Assembly (NCBI RefSeq): GCF_026162625.1
Contig: NZ_JAOTBD010000002.1
Span: 151,518 to 215,517, forward strand
Length of the DNA: 64,000 nucleotides
DNA from: Paracoccus beibuensis
GTDB lineage: Bacteria > Pseudomonadota > Alphaproteobacteria > Rhodobacterales > Rhodobacteraceae
Reading direction: 5' to 3'
In this document: positions 1 through 7,667 of the stretch, piece by piece
How positions within the stretch are numbered: the first letter of the stretch is position 1
Layout of the letters: each line of letters begins with the position of its first letter
Program-made: the position numbers and the translations under genes
Notes under the pieces: model-generated
What the model was told of the DNA's origin: nothing
Database searches by the model: none
What the model saw: the letters and a program-made list of their open reading frames with translations, nothing else

Positions 1-143
1 GAGTAGCCCTCGAAGTCGGTAGTGATACGATCGAGATATAGACGCCCCTCATCCTCGGATATTTCGAACCCATGCCGCATCGAAATCCGCGCCAGATCGT
101 CGATGAATGCCTTGATCTTCGCTGGGGTGGGTTTGTCAGTCAT
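1..143 (-). CDS. Small phage-type protein, partial (C-terminus outside window)
   Basis: The first 47 codons of a leftward gene run off the left edge. The start MTDKPTPAKIKAFIDDLARI lies 8 bp inside the end of the preceding gene, the same overlapped arrangement used along this leftward cluster. No domain is recognised in the visible part. The acidic, helical look and the MTD-type N-terminus resemble the neighbouring small proteins. Function is unknown. Confidence 0.55.
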   Translation of the reverse strand, partial: MTDKPTPAKIKAFIDDLARISMRHGFEISEDEGRLYLDRITTDFEGY

Positions 144-336
144 CGCCCATCCTCCACTCGCACTGGTTCAGCGGGACGATCGCGTATCGGTCTTCATTGT
201 CCGCAGGGATGGTCGTCATGACGTGATCAGCCGCACGGGACACGAACTCGGCAGGCGTCACGCCGTGCCAGGCCGCAAAGCCTCGGATCGCATCAGCGCC
301 GAGAATGATCGGGCTGTGGGTGGGTTGGTCAGTCAT
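136..336 (-). CDS. Small hypothetical protein (66 aa)
   Basis: The start is the ATG at 336 because a strong Shine-Dalgarno (GGGAGG) precedes it; the open frame continues upstream without one. The start overlaps the stop of the upstream gene (ATGA), implying translational coupling. The protein begins MTDQPTHSPIILGADAIRGF; the 'ILGADAI' stretch faintly recalls small phage helix-turn-helix proteins, but this is too short to assign. Function is unknown. Confidence 0.6.
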   Translation of the reverse strand: MTDQPTHSPIILGADAIRGFAAWHGVTPAEFVSRAADHVMTTIPADNEDRYAIVPLNQCEWRMGDD

Positions 337-794
337 GCCGCACCTCCCTTCGGCGTGCGATGTGCCACAGCCGAGAACATCGCCATCCGCTGGTGTGACG
401 AAAGCATCGACCACGCCATTTGAGGAATGCTCTGATCATCGGAAGAAGAAACGGACATGGAGACGGTGCTCCGACCGAGATCCACACCTGCGCCTTCATA
501 CAAATCGCTGAGCTGAAAACACCTGACGCGAAGTGTTGCCGAGGCTGCGCCCTTGCAGACCGGCGCGATGAGGACTCGCTTCCGGAAGCCTCGGTGCTTG
601 AAGACCACTTCCTCGATCGGAACGGCGCCGCTGCGGATCACGCGGGTTCGGAAGTCCTGCTCAGCATGTGAGCGCTCGAACCTGAAGGGGCTCTGCCGCC
701 AAAACAGGGCACCCGATGATATCTCAGCGACGAAGCGTTCGATTGCCTCGTGAATTTGTGGAAGCTGTTCGGCTTGGTATGGATGGAGGGTCAT
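333..794 (-). CDS. Hypothetical protein (153 aa)
   Basis: The start at 794 is set by a GGGAGG ribosome site almost identical to that of the next gene downstream (both read AAGGGAGGTGCGGC then ATG), suggesting duplication of an intercistronic segment. The N-terminus (MTLHPYQAEQLPQIHEAIER) is predicted helical; the middle is rich in Arg/Lys and beta-branched residues. No family is recognised. It is coupled to both neighbours by 4-bp overlaps, so it belongs to one leftward operon. Confidence 0.6.
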   Translation of the reverse strand: MTLHPYQAEQLPQIHEAIERFVAEISSGALFWRQSPFRFERSHAEQDFRTRVIRSGAVPIEEVVFKHRGFRKRVLIAPVCKGAASATLRVRCFQLSDLYEGAGVDLGRSTVSMSVSSSDDQSIPQMAWSMLSSHQRMAMFSAVAHRTPKGGAA

Positions 795-982
795 GCCGCA
801 CCTCCCTTCTGCCCGAACAGCCGAACCCACTCCACACGCACGCCAGCAAGCCAAGCGCCGCCCAGAACGGCAGATGCGAGCGAAATACCGACATCACCCA
901 GATGCCCCGCCAGTAGCGCGCCAGCACCAATAGCGACGCTGGCATAGACGGAGACGAAAAACGCGAAAGACAGATACTTCAT
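791..982 (-). CDS. Small membrane protein (63 aa)
   Basis: Two hydrophobic segments are visible, roughly residues 3-25 and 30-47, with a basic C-terminus (VRVEWVRLFGQKGG). The size and topology fit a small inner-membrane protein, holin-like in shape but without a recognised holin motif. A GGGAG site precedes the ATG, and a copy of the repeated promoter-like element lies 25 nt upstream. Its stop overlaps the next start (ATGA). Confidence 0.6.
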   Translation of the reverse strand: MKYLSFAFFVSVYASVAIGAGALLAGHLGDVGISLASAVLGGAWLAGVRVEWVRLFGQKGGAA

Positions 983-1006
983 GGAAATCTCCCTGTTGCT
1001 TTCCAG

Positions 1007-1037
1007 GGAAATAGGCCCAGCGCGGCCGAACCAAAAA
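1007..1037 (-). promoter_or_regulatory. Repeated promoter-like element, copy 1
   Basis: Read on the minus strand: TTTTTGGTTC, 12 nt, then CCTATTTCC. It lies between two leftward genes, 25 nt before the start at 982. The T-run and core match copies at 9813 and 11151 at the same 19-nt spacing (first T of TTG to the base before CCTA). Confidence 0.6.
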
Positions 1038-1631
1038 TCAGTCGTCGTCGAGTGATTGTCGCGATTTGTGCAGCGGCATCAGTTCGCGCTGGTTGTGCTC
1101 CTCGATCGCCTCGGCATTGTCCTCGCGCCACCTACGGGCGCGCTCAGCTCGTGCGTCGGGATGCATGTCGTCGCCTACTACGCCATCTGTCGGATCGTCC
1201 CACGCCATTCCGCTGCCGTATGATGCAAGCACGCGAGGGCCGTCATCGACGCGCTCGGCATAATAGCCGCCTTGCTCCGGAGTGAGAGGCACCAGGCGCA
1301 TACAGCCGGTTTCGAGGTCGGATTGGAGTTCGATGCCATATCGGACACCCAGGCGCGCGAGATCGGAGAGGTAGCGCTGTAGCGTCTGGGCCGGGACCAG
1401 TTCGAGCTCGTCGAGATATTCACGTGCATCGCGCGTCATATCCCCCGGACCCGCGACTATCTCCCAGTTCATACCCATCTCCGCGCGTTTCCGAGCAATC
1501 ATCTCCAGCGTTCGTTTCTCTCCCTCCTGGATGGATACGAACGGCCCGGCCTGACGCTGTTCGAGCAGCTCGCGCAGCAGGCGCACCTCCTCTGCGAGTT
1601 CGTCGCGGGACATGTCGGCGGGATCTTTCAT
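1038..1631 (-). CDS. Hypothetical protein with CcdA-antitoxin-like C-terminal motif (197 aa)
   Basis: The N-terminal third is a predicted coiled coil (SRDELAEEVRLLRELLEQRQ). The middle is of unknown fold. Near the C-terminus, about residues 166-184, the stretch ARRWREDNAEAIEEHNQR closely follows the consensus of the C-terminal CcdB-binding tail of the CcdA antitoxin family. No CcdB-like toxin gene is adjacent and the CcdA N-terminal DNA-binding domain is absent, so this is not a standard antitoxin. It may sequester a host or plasmid CcdB, or the likeness may be convergent. The start at 1631 lacks a strong ribosome site. Confidence 0.6.
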   Translation of the reverse strand: MKDPADMSRDELAEEVRLLRELLEQRQAGPFVSIQEGEKRTLEMIARKRAEMGMNWEIVAGPGDMTRDAREYLDELELVPAQTLQRYLSDLARLGVRYGIELQSDLETGCMRLVPLTPEQGGYYAERVDDGPRVLASYGSGMAWDDPTDGVVGDDMHPDARAERARRWREDNAEAIEEHNQRELMPLHKSRQSLDDD

Positions 1632-1662
1632 GCCGCCAGCTTACTGCGCCGGGGGCGCTATG

Positions 1663-1944
1663 TCACCGCGCCCGACCCCAGCTGATGCGCTTTTCCTGGT
1701 CGAGGTCAGGAACGGGATCGGCCGTTACCGACGGGCGGGAGAACAGCCACTCAACCTCGGCGCGGATATGCGCCCAGGTGCGCCGGACGGCCTCCGGGTC
1801 CGGTGCCGAATGCTCCCACGCGCGCCGTCGCTGCATGGAGAGATACCACTCCGCCAGCAGGGAGAGCGGCACTGCGGAGATCGCGATATACCACGCGAGC
1901 AGCATCGCCGCTTCGACGGCCGCGGGCGTCAGCACTGCGGCCAC
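1663..1944 (-). CDS. Small membrane protein (93 aa, GTG start)
   Basis: The GTG at 1944 is preceded by GGAG at suitable spacing and overlaps the end of the upstream gene by 16 bp. One hydrophobic segment spans about residues 5-30 (EAAMLLAWYIAISAVPLSLL), followed by a basic region (MQRRRAW), suggesting an inner-membrane protein with the C-terminus in the cytoplasm. Function is unknown. Confidence 0.55.
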   Translation of the reverse strand: MAAVLTPAAVEAAMLLAWYIAISAVPLSLLAEWYLSMQRRRAWEHSAPDPEAVRRTWAHIRAEVEWLFSRPSVTADPVPDLDQEKRISWGRAR

Positions 1945-2144
1945 GGAAGGATCTCCCCCGTGCGCTCGAAATGCTCAAAACGGCACAACACCGTCTGCTT
2001 ATAGCGCTCCTGCGTCGTAAGCCCGCCAGTCAGCTCTTCACGCACGATTGGCGCGCTGGTTGCGTTCGAGACGCCAGCTGCGGGAATGCCCGCGAGAAAC
2101 CCGAAGCCGATGATGAATGCCCACATGGCTTGTCCGTCACTCAT
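1929..2144 (-). CDS. Small membrane-associated protein (71 aa)
   Basis: The start at 2144 follows a clear GGGAGG site. The N-terminus MSDGQAMWAFIIGFGFLAGI is a single hydrophobic helix, and the rest is hydrophilic with two Cys. Both the site and an upstream promoter-like element support a real gene. Function is unknown. Confidence 0.6.
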   Translation of the reverse strand: MSDGQAMWAFIIGFGFLAGIPAAGVSNATSAPIVREELTGGLTTQERYKQTVLCRFEHFERTGEILPWPQC

Positions 2145-2180
2145 ATTCCATCCTCCCTGACTTTCTGTCTGTCTTTCACA

Positions 2181-2212
2181 GGAGATAGGACGGAGACGAG
2201 ATGGCTCAAAAA
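2181..2212 (-). promoter_or_regulatory. Repeated promoter-like element, copy 2
   Basis: Minus strand: TTTTTG, then CCTATCTCC with a 20-nt spacing, 37 nt upstream of the start at 2144. A GAAAGACAGACAG motif follows it. Confidence 0.5.
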
Positions 2213-2294
2213 CCGTATCGCGACGGCGGATCAGTAGTATGCTGCGCGTGAGAGGAGCCAAAGATGACGGATGATCAGAGAGCACTGCGGGCGC

Positions 2295-2678
2295 TCATCG
2301 CTCGTCGTCCGGCTTGACCGTCAGTGCAGCGGGTAAGTCCCAAGTGCTGCGGTCGTCGCCCTCCCAGCCTGCCAGTTCCTCCTCGGTGAGCGCCGCAAAG
2401 AACTCGCCTGGAGGTGGCACCACCGCGCCCTTCAGGATGCCGAAACGGAAGCCACTACCCTGCGGATGCGTGCGGGCATACCTTATGGCCGCCTCAAATG
2501 CCGCACGCGGGATGCTGTCATACTCAGCACACAGATCGTCGATCGTGTCCCCGTCTTCGATCCTACCCAAGACTGAGCGACAGGTTATGCGCGTGCCCTT
2601 GATGACCGGCTCGCCGCCAAGGATGTCGGCGCGCGACTCAAGATAGTTGCCGAGATCTATGCGGCCGGGGTCTGTCAT
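2295..2678 (-). CDS. DUF433-domain protein (127 aa)
   Basis: Residues 18-70 carry the DUF433 signature (LGGEPVIKGTRITCRSVL, then EDGDTIDDLCAEY and AAIRYARTH). DUF433 proteins are small helix-turn-helix proteins, often the antitoxin half of VapBC-like pairs. No PIN-domain toxin is next to it. The C-terminal 50 residues extend past the domain and are acidic. The start overlaps the stop of a tiny upstream gene by 4 nt, so translation is probably coupled; no good ribosome site of its own is visible. Confidence 0.7.
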   Translation of the reverse strand: MTDPGRIDLGNYLESRADILGGEPVIKGTRITCRSVLGRIEDGDTIDDLCAEYDSIPRAAFEAAIRYARTHPQGSGFRFGILKGAVVPPPGEFFAALTEEELAGWEGDDRSTWDLPAALTVKPDDER

Positions 2679-2779
2679 ACCGGCAGCATAGCATGGACGC
2701 GTTCCCAGATCACCGAAAGACAGACAGAGGTGAGGAGGAGCGGGGCGAAGATGCGGATGGCGTGTTTCATTGCCATCAT
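2675..2779 (-). CDS. Very small membrane protein (34 aa)
   Basis: The frame runs from ATG at 2779 (a second and third ATG follow within four codons) to a TGA that overlaps the DUF433 start as GTATGA. AGGAAGA sits about 8 nt upstream as a ribosome site. The product MKHAIRIFAPLLLTSVCLSV plus a short basic tail is one membrane helix. Its size, coupling and ribosome site support it, but there is no homology evidence. Confidence 0.45.
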   Translation of the reverse strand: MMAMKHAIRIFAPLLLTSVCLSVIWERVHAMLPV

Positions 2780-2891
2780 GTTGCGTCTTCCTGATCAGTG
2801 GCAAAATCAGCCCGGCGCCAACCCTGACCAGGACAATCACTTTTCGAATTCCTACTGCTTTTCCAGTGATTTACCGCGAACCGGCAGGAAC

Positions 2892-3051
2892 AACAGGACA
2901 GTTGTTCAGGACCCCTTATAGCATAGGGCCATTTTTAACTTTGAAGGCAGTATAATATACCCCCCACACGCGCATGGGGGAACTCTATCTTATAGTCCTG
3001 AAAGTTAACTTTGACCCCACACTATAGGGGGTCCTGAACAACTGTCCTGTT
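2892..3051. repeat. Divergent control region with 30-bp near-perfect inverted repeats
   Basis: The arms at 2892-2921 and 3022-3051 are 30 bp each and differ at one position; 100 bp separate them. Inside lie two direct copies of TTAACTTTGA (2936 and 3005), an AT-rich stretch with TATAAT (2951-2956), and a short C5/G5 hairpin (about 2961-2980). GTCCTG(A/G) words recur at 2995, 3031 and 3053. The region separates leftward small genes from the rightward helicase operon, so it may be a two-way promoter/operator or an iteron-like replication origin. About 120 nt on its right side (3052-3173) hold no gene. Confidence 0.6.
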
Positions 3052-3173
3052 AGTCCTGGGAAGACAGAAAAACACAAGCCAAATCAGCGGCTTGTAAGAT
3101 TTCTTAAAAATCTTCAACCGGTCGGCACACCAGGGAACCATCTCCCCTTCATCAAGAAGAACGGAGACGGAAC

Positions 3174-3461
3174 ATGAAGACCCTATCGAAACCCCAATAC
3201 CTCGGCACGACCAGCCAGGCAAGCGAAATCGTCGCCCTGGCAAAGACCTCCGGGTCCTATGCCCAGCGCCACGCCGCAGCCCGCATCGCAGTCGGCAAAT
3301 CCCTCATCGGTTCCCGCGTCGGTCTCGTCAAGCTCGGCAAGAGTGAGTTCCTCGTCGCCGATGCCGACCTGCCCTCCCTGCCCTCCGACATCCGCCCTTA
3401 TGCCTTCGCTGTTGTCGCCCAGTGCAACGACCGCGGCGCGGTCTTTCTGACCCGCGCATGA
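3174..3461 (+). CDS. Hypothetical protein (95 aa)
   Basis: GGAGACGG precedes the ATG at 3174. The protein is small and basic at the start (MKTLSKPQYLGTTSQASEI), with Ala/Val-rich segments and a beta-rich middle (SRVGLVKLGKSEFLVADADL). It is the first gene rightward from the control region and precedes the helicase. No family is recognised; a DNA-binding accessory role is only a guess from position. Confidence 0.6.
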   Translation: MKTLSKPQYLGTTSQASEIVALAKTSGSYAQRHAAARIAVGKSLIGSRVGLVKLGKSEFLVADADLPSLPSDIRPYAFAVVAQCNDRGAVFLTRA

Positions 3462-3463
3462 TC

Positions 3464-3495
3464 TTTTTTGGATCGGCTCCGATGGGTCTATCTCC
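3464..3495 (+). promoter_or_regulatory. Repeated promoter-like element, copy 3
   Basis: T6-GG, then TCTATCTCC at the 19-nt spacing, starting right after the stop of the preceding gene and about 73 nt before the D5 helicase start. Confidence 0.5.
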
Positions 3496-3568
3496 CTCAA
3501 GCCGCTCTCAGCGCCCCCAATAACAACAACCGCGGCAACGACCGCACTTCATACAGGATCGAAGAACA

Positions 3569-5851
3569 ATGCACGCATACATCAGAAAACTCCGCGCCTC
3601 CGTCGCCCAGTTCGAGGAAGTCGCCCAGGGCATCCGCGAAGCCGCTCTGGCTGCCCGTGAGCAGACCGAGACCGCCGCTGTCGAAGCCGCCATCGCTGAC
3701 GACAACCTGACCACCATCTCGGGCGTTGGCCCGGCCGTCGCCGCCAAGCTGATCGAAGCTGGCATCCGCACCTACTCTATGCTGGCCCGCGCCACCGATG
3801 AAGAGCTGGACGCCGTCTGCAAGGGTTACGCCAAGAAAGCCGCCTCGAAGGACTGGCGCGGTCAGGCTGTCGTCGCCGCCGATCTCATGGGTCAGGGTGC
3901 CGGCGATGAGGCCGAGGACGAGATCGACAACGAGACCCCCGACAAGCTGACCGAGATCGGCGGCATCGGCCCCTCAATCGCGAAAGCGTTCGCCAACGCT
4001 GGCATCCGCACCTTCCACGCTCTTGCCGATCTGTCGAAGGATGAGCTGGAGGATGTGACCGAGGGCTTCTCCGAGAAGGCTGGCAAGGGTCGCTGGCAGC
4101 AGCAGGCCATGGTCCTTGCCGCTCGTAAGGATGCCCGCACCGCCGCCATCGAAGCCCGCATGACCGGCGTCGTCGCAGAGGGTGAAGATGACGAGGATGC
4201 CCCGAAAGGCTCCTCCTCTGCCGAGCGCATCACCGCCGCCGACATCTGGTGCCTGCTGAACGCAGACCGCACAGACCTGGGCAACACCGACCGGATGCTG
4301 GTTCATTACGGCCACCGCATCCTTGACGTAGTCGGCCTGGGCGTCATGGCCTGGACCGGGACCCGGTGGGTTGCCGACGGCAAAGAGGGCGCCCTGGAGC
4401 GCACCGCTCACGAGGCCGCACGCAGCATCAGCCGCGACATCCAGACCGCCCGCGTCCTGAACGAATACCGCCCGGACATCGTGAAGTATCTGCCCCTCAG
4501 CAAGACCGAGGCGAAGATCATGCGCGAAGGCGACAAGGACGGCGCTGGCATGGTCGATGACCCCCAGAATGTCCTCTTCTCGCTCGAAGACCTCTCGAAG
4601 TGGGCCAATCAGTCCCAGTCGCAGAAGTCGGTCTCGGCAATGGTGAAGCAGTCCCGCGCCTATATGCAGGTCGACGCGACCCTGATGGACGCTCAGCCGC
4701 ACATCCTCGGCGTCAAGAACGGCATGGTCGATCTCCGCTCCGGCACGCTCCTGCCGGCCGATCCTGCCGCCCTCATCTCGAAGCAAGCAGCAGCCAAGTT
4801 CGATGCCGCCGCCCAGTGCCCGAACTGGATCAAGTTCCTCAAGGATGTCTTCAACGGCAACCGGAAGCTCATCGCCTACGTCAAGCGGTGGATCGGCTAC
4901 ATCCTCACCGGCGAGACCCGCGAGCAGAAGTTCCTGTTCCTCACCGGGCAGGGCTCGAACGGGAAAGGCGTCATCACCTATGTCATCGAGCGTCTCCTGA
5001 ATGACTACGCGAAGACGCTGCCGAAGGACTACCTGATGAAGCAGCGCGGACCTCGCTCGAAGTCCAGCGGCACCGACGACCTGTTGGCCGGCATCCGTGG
5101 CGCTCGCTACATCCATGCCTCGGAAGGCGACGCCGATGACGCACTCGATGAAGGCAAGATGAAGGGTCTCTCGGGCGAAGGCACCCAGATCGCGTCATTC
5201 AAGTTCGAACGCGCCTTCGAATTTCAACCGGTTGGCAAGCTGGTCTTTGACACCAACTTCCGCCCGCGCATCCACAGCCAGGACAAGGCCATCTGGCGCC
5301 GGGTCGTGAACATCGTCTTCTCGAACCACTATGAGAGCCCGGATCACGAGGACTTCGTGAAGGGCGTATCCAAGCCGAAAGACCCGATGCTGCGCTCTGC
5401 CCTCATCAACGAGATGCCCGGCATCCTGGCATGGGCTGTCGAGGGTGCGGTCGAGTGGTATGCTGACGGTCTGGGTGAGGAGCCTGATTGCGTCCGTGAG
5501 GCTCGCTCCGAGTATCGTGTGGAGACCGATGCGACCGGCGACTTCTTCGCTCAGTGCGTGACTGTCCGCAAAGGGGCAGTGGTTCAGGCCGGGCGTGTCT
5601 ATAAGGCATACAAGGAGTGGGTCGAGCATAACGCCGTCGGCTTCGCCATCTCCGCTCGTGCCTTCGGCGATTTGCTGAAAGAGAAGGGCCACAAGGGTGA
5701 GAAGAGGGGCGGTGTCGTCGTCCGTCATGGGCTGATGCTGAGCTCCATCGGCGACGACTACGCCGATGGCATCTACACCGGCAGCGACATCAAGGCAGGG
5801 TCTGACGGACGTCTCCGCGAGCGTCAGCCGAGCTTGGTCGCTATCAACTGA
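3569..5851 (+). CDS. D5/P4-type SF3 replication helicase with two N-terminal helix-hairpin-helix repeats (760 aa)
   Basis: The replicative helicase of the element. Residues about 47-83 and 127-163 are two related helix-hairpin-helix repeats (ISGVGPAVAAKLIEAGIRT; IGGIGPSIAKAFANAGIRT) likely to bind DNA. The C-terminal half is a D5/P4-family superfamily 3 helicase: Walker A GQGSNGKG at 460-467, an ASEGD acidic motif, then a sensor Asn (FDTNFRPR) and a WRR arginine-finger region. P4-family proteins usually carry a primase domain at the N-terminus; here the helix-hairpin-helix repeats take that place and no primase motif is obvious. Transcribed with the 95-aa gene or from its own upstream element, and followed by a terminator. 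Confidence 0.88.
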   Translation: MHAYIRKLRASVAQFEEVAQGIREAALAAREQTETAAVEAAIADDNLTTISGVGPAVAAKLIEAGIRTYSMLARATDEELDAVCKGYAKKAASKDWRGQAVVAADLMGQGAGDEAEDEIDNETPDKLTEIGGIGPSIAKAFANAGIRTFHALADLSKDELEDVTEGFSEKAGKGRWQQQAMVLAARKDARTAAIEARMTGVVAEGEDDEDAPKGSSSAERITAADIWCLLNADRTDLGNTDRMLVHYGHRILDVVGLGVMAWTGTRWVADGKEGALERTAHEAARSISRDIQTARVLNEYRPDIVKYLPLSKTEAKIMREGDKDGAGMVDDPQNVLFSLEDLSKWANQSQSQKSVSAMVKQSRAYMQVDATLMDAQPHILGVKNGMVDLRSGTLLPADPAALISKQAAAKFDAAAQCPNWIKFLKDVFNGNRKLIAYVKRWIGYILTGETREQKFLFLTGQGSNGKGVITYVIERLLNDYAKTLPKDYLMKQRGPRSKSSGTDDLLAGIRGARYIHASEGDADDALDEGKMKGLSGEGTQIASFKFERAFEFQPVGKLVFDTNFRPRIHSQDKAIWRRVVNIVFSNHYESPDHEDFVKGVSKPKDPMLRSALINEMPGILAWAVEGAVEWYADGLGEEPDCVREARSEYRVETDATGDFFAQCVTVRKGAVVQAGRVYKAYKEWVEHNAVGFAISARAFGDLLKEKGHKGEKRGGVVVRHGLMLSSIGDDYADGIYTGSDIKAGSDGRLRERQPSLVAIN

Positions 5852-5885
5852 TAACCCAGAGGGGCTCGATCCCCCCTCTGAACTT

Positions 5886-5915
5886 GCCCCCGGTCCTCGG
5901 ATCGGGGGTTTTTTA
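5886..5915 (+). terminator. Rho-independent terminator
   Basis: A CCCCCG / CGGGGG stem followed by TTTTTT directly after the helicase gene. Confidence 0.8.
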
Positions 5916-6500
5916 TTATGACCGACCGATCTTGCTCAGAGATGCCAGCCCGAAGGGTCGATTGCCGCGAAGCCGCATGCGCTTCTCGAACTCCGGCTCC
6001 TTCTCAGCCAGGATGTCCTCGGCCGTGTAGATACGTCGCGTTTTTCTCGACGCATTCCGCCTGTCTGCATGTTCTTGAGCTTCTTCTCGGGTCATCCCTT
6101 TCCGAGGCGCATTCCAGTCTTCCCAGTGCTGATTGACCCTTCGCTCTGCCTCGGCTTCATCGGCGAACCCGTATCCACCTTTCACCTTGACGATCTCCAG
6201 ATCGCCGAGGGCCTTCAGGCATTCCTCAATCCTGAAAACCGTATCGCCTTTGTCGCCCTGTCTTTCAAAGCCGTTCTGGAAATCGGGGAACAAGATCCGC
6301 CAGCCGAGGAACTTGCGACGTGCTCCATCTGCGTGGATGAACCCGGCGAACCATCCCGAATATCCATTGTTCGCGTGTCTGCCTGCAACAGCGGCGCGCC
6401 CGGCGCTGTCGAGCTTCGATTGCAGCCAGACGTCGCCTTCCTCGGCTTCATGACCTTCGTCCTGATAGATGTCCCAAACCCGCCCGGTAAGCGTGACCAT
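5916..6500 (-). CDS. Hypothetical protein (194 aa)
   Basis: The ATG at 6500 follows GGAGAGG closely (4 nt). The first 90 residues look beta-rich (MVTLTGRVWDIYQDEG...DVWLQSKLDSAGR) and the C-terminal 60 residues are highly charged and helical. It is convergent with the helicase and divergent from the zinc-finger gene at 6739. No family is recognised. Confidence 0.65.
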   Translation of the reverse strand: MVTLTGRVWDIYQDEGHEAEEGDVWLQSKLDSAGRAAVAGRHANNGYSGWFAGFIHADGARRKFLGWRILFPDFQNGFERQGDKGDTVFRIEECLKALGDLEIVKVKGGYGFADEAEAERRVNQHWEDWNAPRKGMTREEAQEHADRRNASRKTRRIYTAEDILAEKEPEFEKRMRLRGNRPFGLASLSKIGRS

Positions 6501-6620
6501 TCAACCTCTCCGTGTAGATGGGAACTGGATAGCGAGAGATTTGTGCTCTGGGAAGGCGGGCAACTAACTCTCGACAACAGAAAAGGTCTTCAGGCCTGAT
6601 AAAAATCTCAATTTCATGAC

Positions 6621-6659
6621 GCAATATGCTTGACCAACATATTGCGGTTCAATCTACCC
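6621..6659 (+). promoter_or_regulatory. Promoter overlapped by perfect inverted repeat
   Basis: CGCAATATG (6621-6629) and CATATTGCG (6639-6647) are perfect 9-bp arms. The 9-nt centre holds TTGACC (6631-6636), a good -35; 17 nt later is TCTACC (6654-6659), a weak -10. The layout is that of an operator covering a promoter for the rightward gene at 6739. The rest of 6501-6738 shows nothing else. Confidence 0.55.
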
Positions 6660-6738
6660 TTTGCCACAAGAGAACAAAACAGATACTCTGCATCATGGGA
6701 GGATTGTCATCATCATCGTTGGGGGATTGGAGAGATGC

Positions 6739-7539
6739 ATGGGAAAGCCTTTTTCAAGCGAGGATAGTTTCCTCGTTCGAGATCCGCTCGGCCAGCTCGG
6801 CGTCGTTCAGGAAGTCGAGCCAGGCGTTCGGCCGGTAGATCTGCTGCCGACTGGTTACTACGCTGACAACATGGTCCGGTGCTGTTTCTGTGCCCAGCGC
6901 CAGACTCACCGCCGAGGGTATTTTGCGGTGCTGCCAGATGGGTCACTGGCTCTCTGCGGCAACTGCTGCGCAATCAAGATCGCAGGAAAGGAAACAGTCG
7001 CGGCGATCGACAGGAGGCGTGAGAGAGCAGCTTCCGGATTGAAACGGAAGGAGATTGCGGAGCGAGTGACCGGCGGCCTGGTCGAGTTGATGCAGGAGTT
7101 GGAAGATGGACCACTTCAGGCTGAGGCGGCTATTCGGCAGGCGCTGGGAATGCTTCGAGATGTGTTCGACTACTCAGGGCACATTCCTGATGCCACAATT
7201 TCACTCGGTGCAGGTGGCATCAAATCCATCCTGAGAGCTGCCGCGATTGATAATCTTTCAGAAAAGGACGTGCCTGGGCTGATGCAGAAGCGAGCCAAGG
7301 CCATCCCCATCATCAAGGCAGGCGTCGAAATGCTTCCTGAGCGCCGCCGGCTGATTTCCTTCGATGCGGTCTGGGAGATCCTCAAGACAGCCAACGCCAA
7401 GAAGGGTTGGGGCGTGGAATGGGACGGGAGGGTCATCGAGTATCGGAAAACGGAACTTGATTTCGTTCCTTACAGCCTCTGCATCGAGCCCATTCATATC
7501 GATCTTCGGCAGGTGAAAGCAGTGTTGGCGAGCATGTGA
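6739..7539 (+). CDS. Zinc-ribbon hypothetical protein (266 aa)
   Basis: The start at 6739 (MGKPFSSED) is chosen because GGAGAG lies just upstream; the frame stays open further 5'. Residues 48-77 hold two CxxC pairs (CCFC at 48-51 and CGNC at 73-76), a likely zinc ribbon. The remainder is helical with a long charged stretch (IDRRRERAASGLKRKEIAER). It stands upstream of the methyltransferase and is preceded by an operator-like repeat, so a role in controlling or assisting the restriction-modification pair is possible but unproven. Confidence 0.65.
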   Translation: MGKPFSSEDSFLVRDPLGQLGVVQEVEPGVRPVDLLPTGYYADNMVRCCFCAQRQTHRRGYFAVLPDGSLALCGNCCAIKIAGKETVAAIDRRRERAASGLKRKEIAERVTGGLVELMQELEDGPLQAEAAIRQALGMLRDVFDYSGHIPDATISLGAGGIKSILRAAAIDNLSEKDVPGLMQKRAKAIPIIKAGVEMLPERRRLISFDAVWEILKTANAKKGWGVEWDGRVIEYRKTELDFVPYSLCIEPIHIDLRQVKAVLASM

Positions 7540-7667
7540 CCTCCGCATGGGAAATGGGCAAGCGACGCAGATTCCGTATCGCTTTCGTTCCCGGACTCTG
7601 TCAGTAGTTGCCCATGACTGAATCGCTCGATCCCAAACCCGCCTCCTCGCGCGAGGAGAAACCCAGC

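Noticed and set aside
2860..3170. A standard sigma-70 promoter around the TATAAT at 2951
   Set aside because: No -35 at 16-18 nt on either strand could be found, so only a general control region is called.
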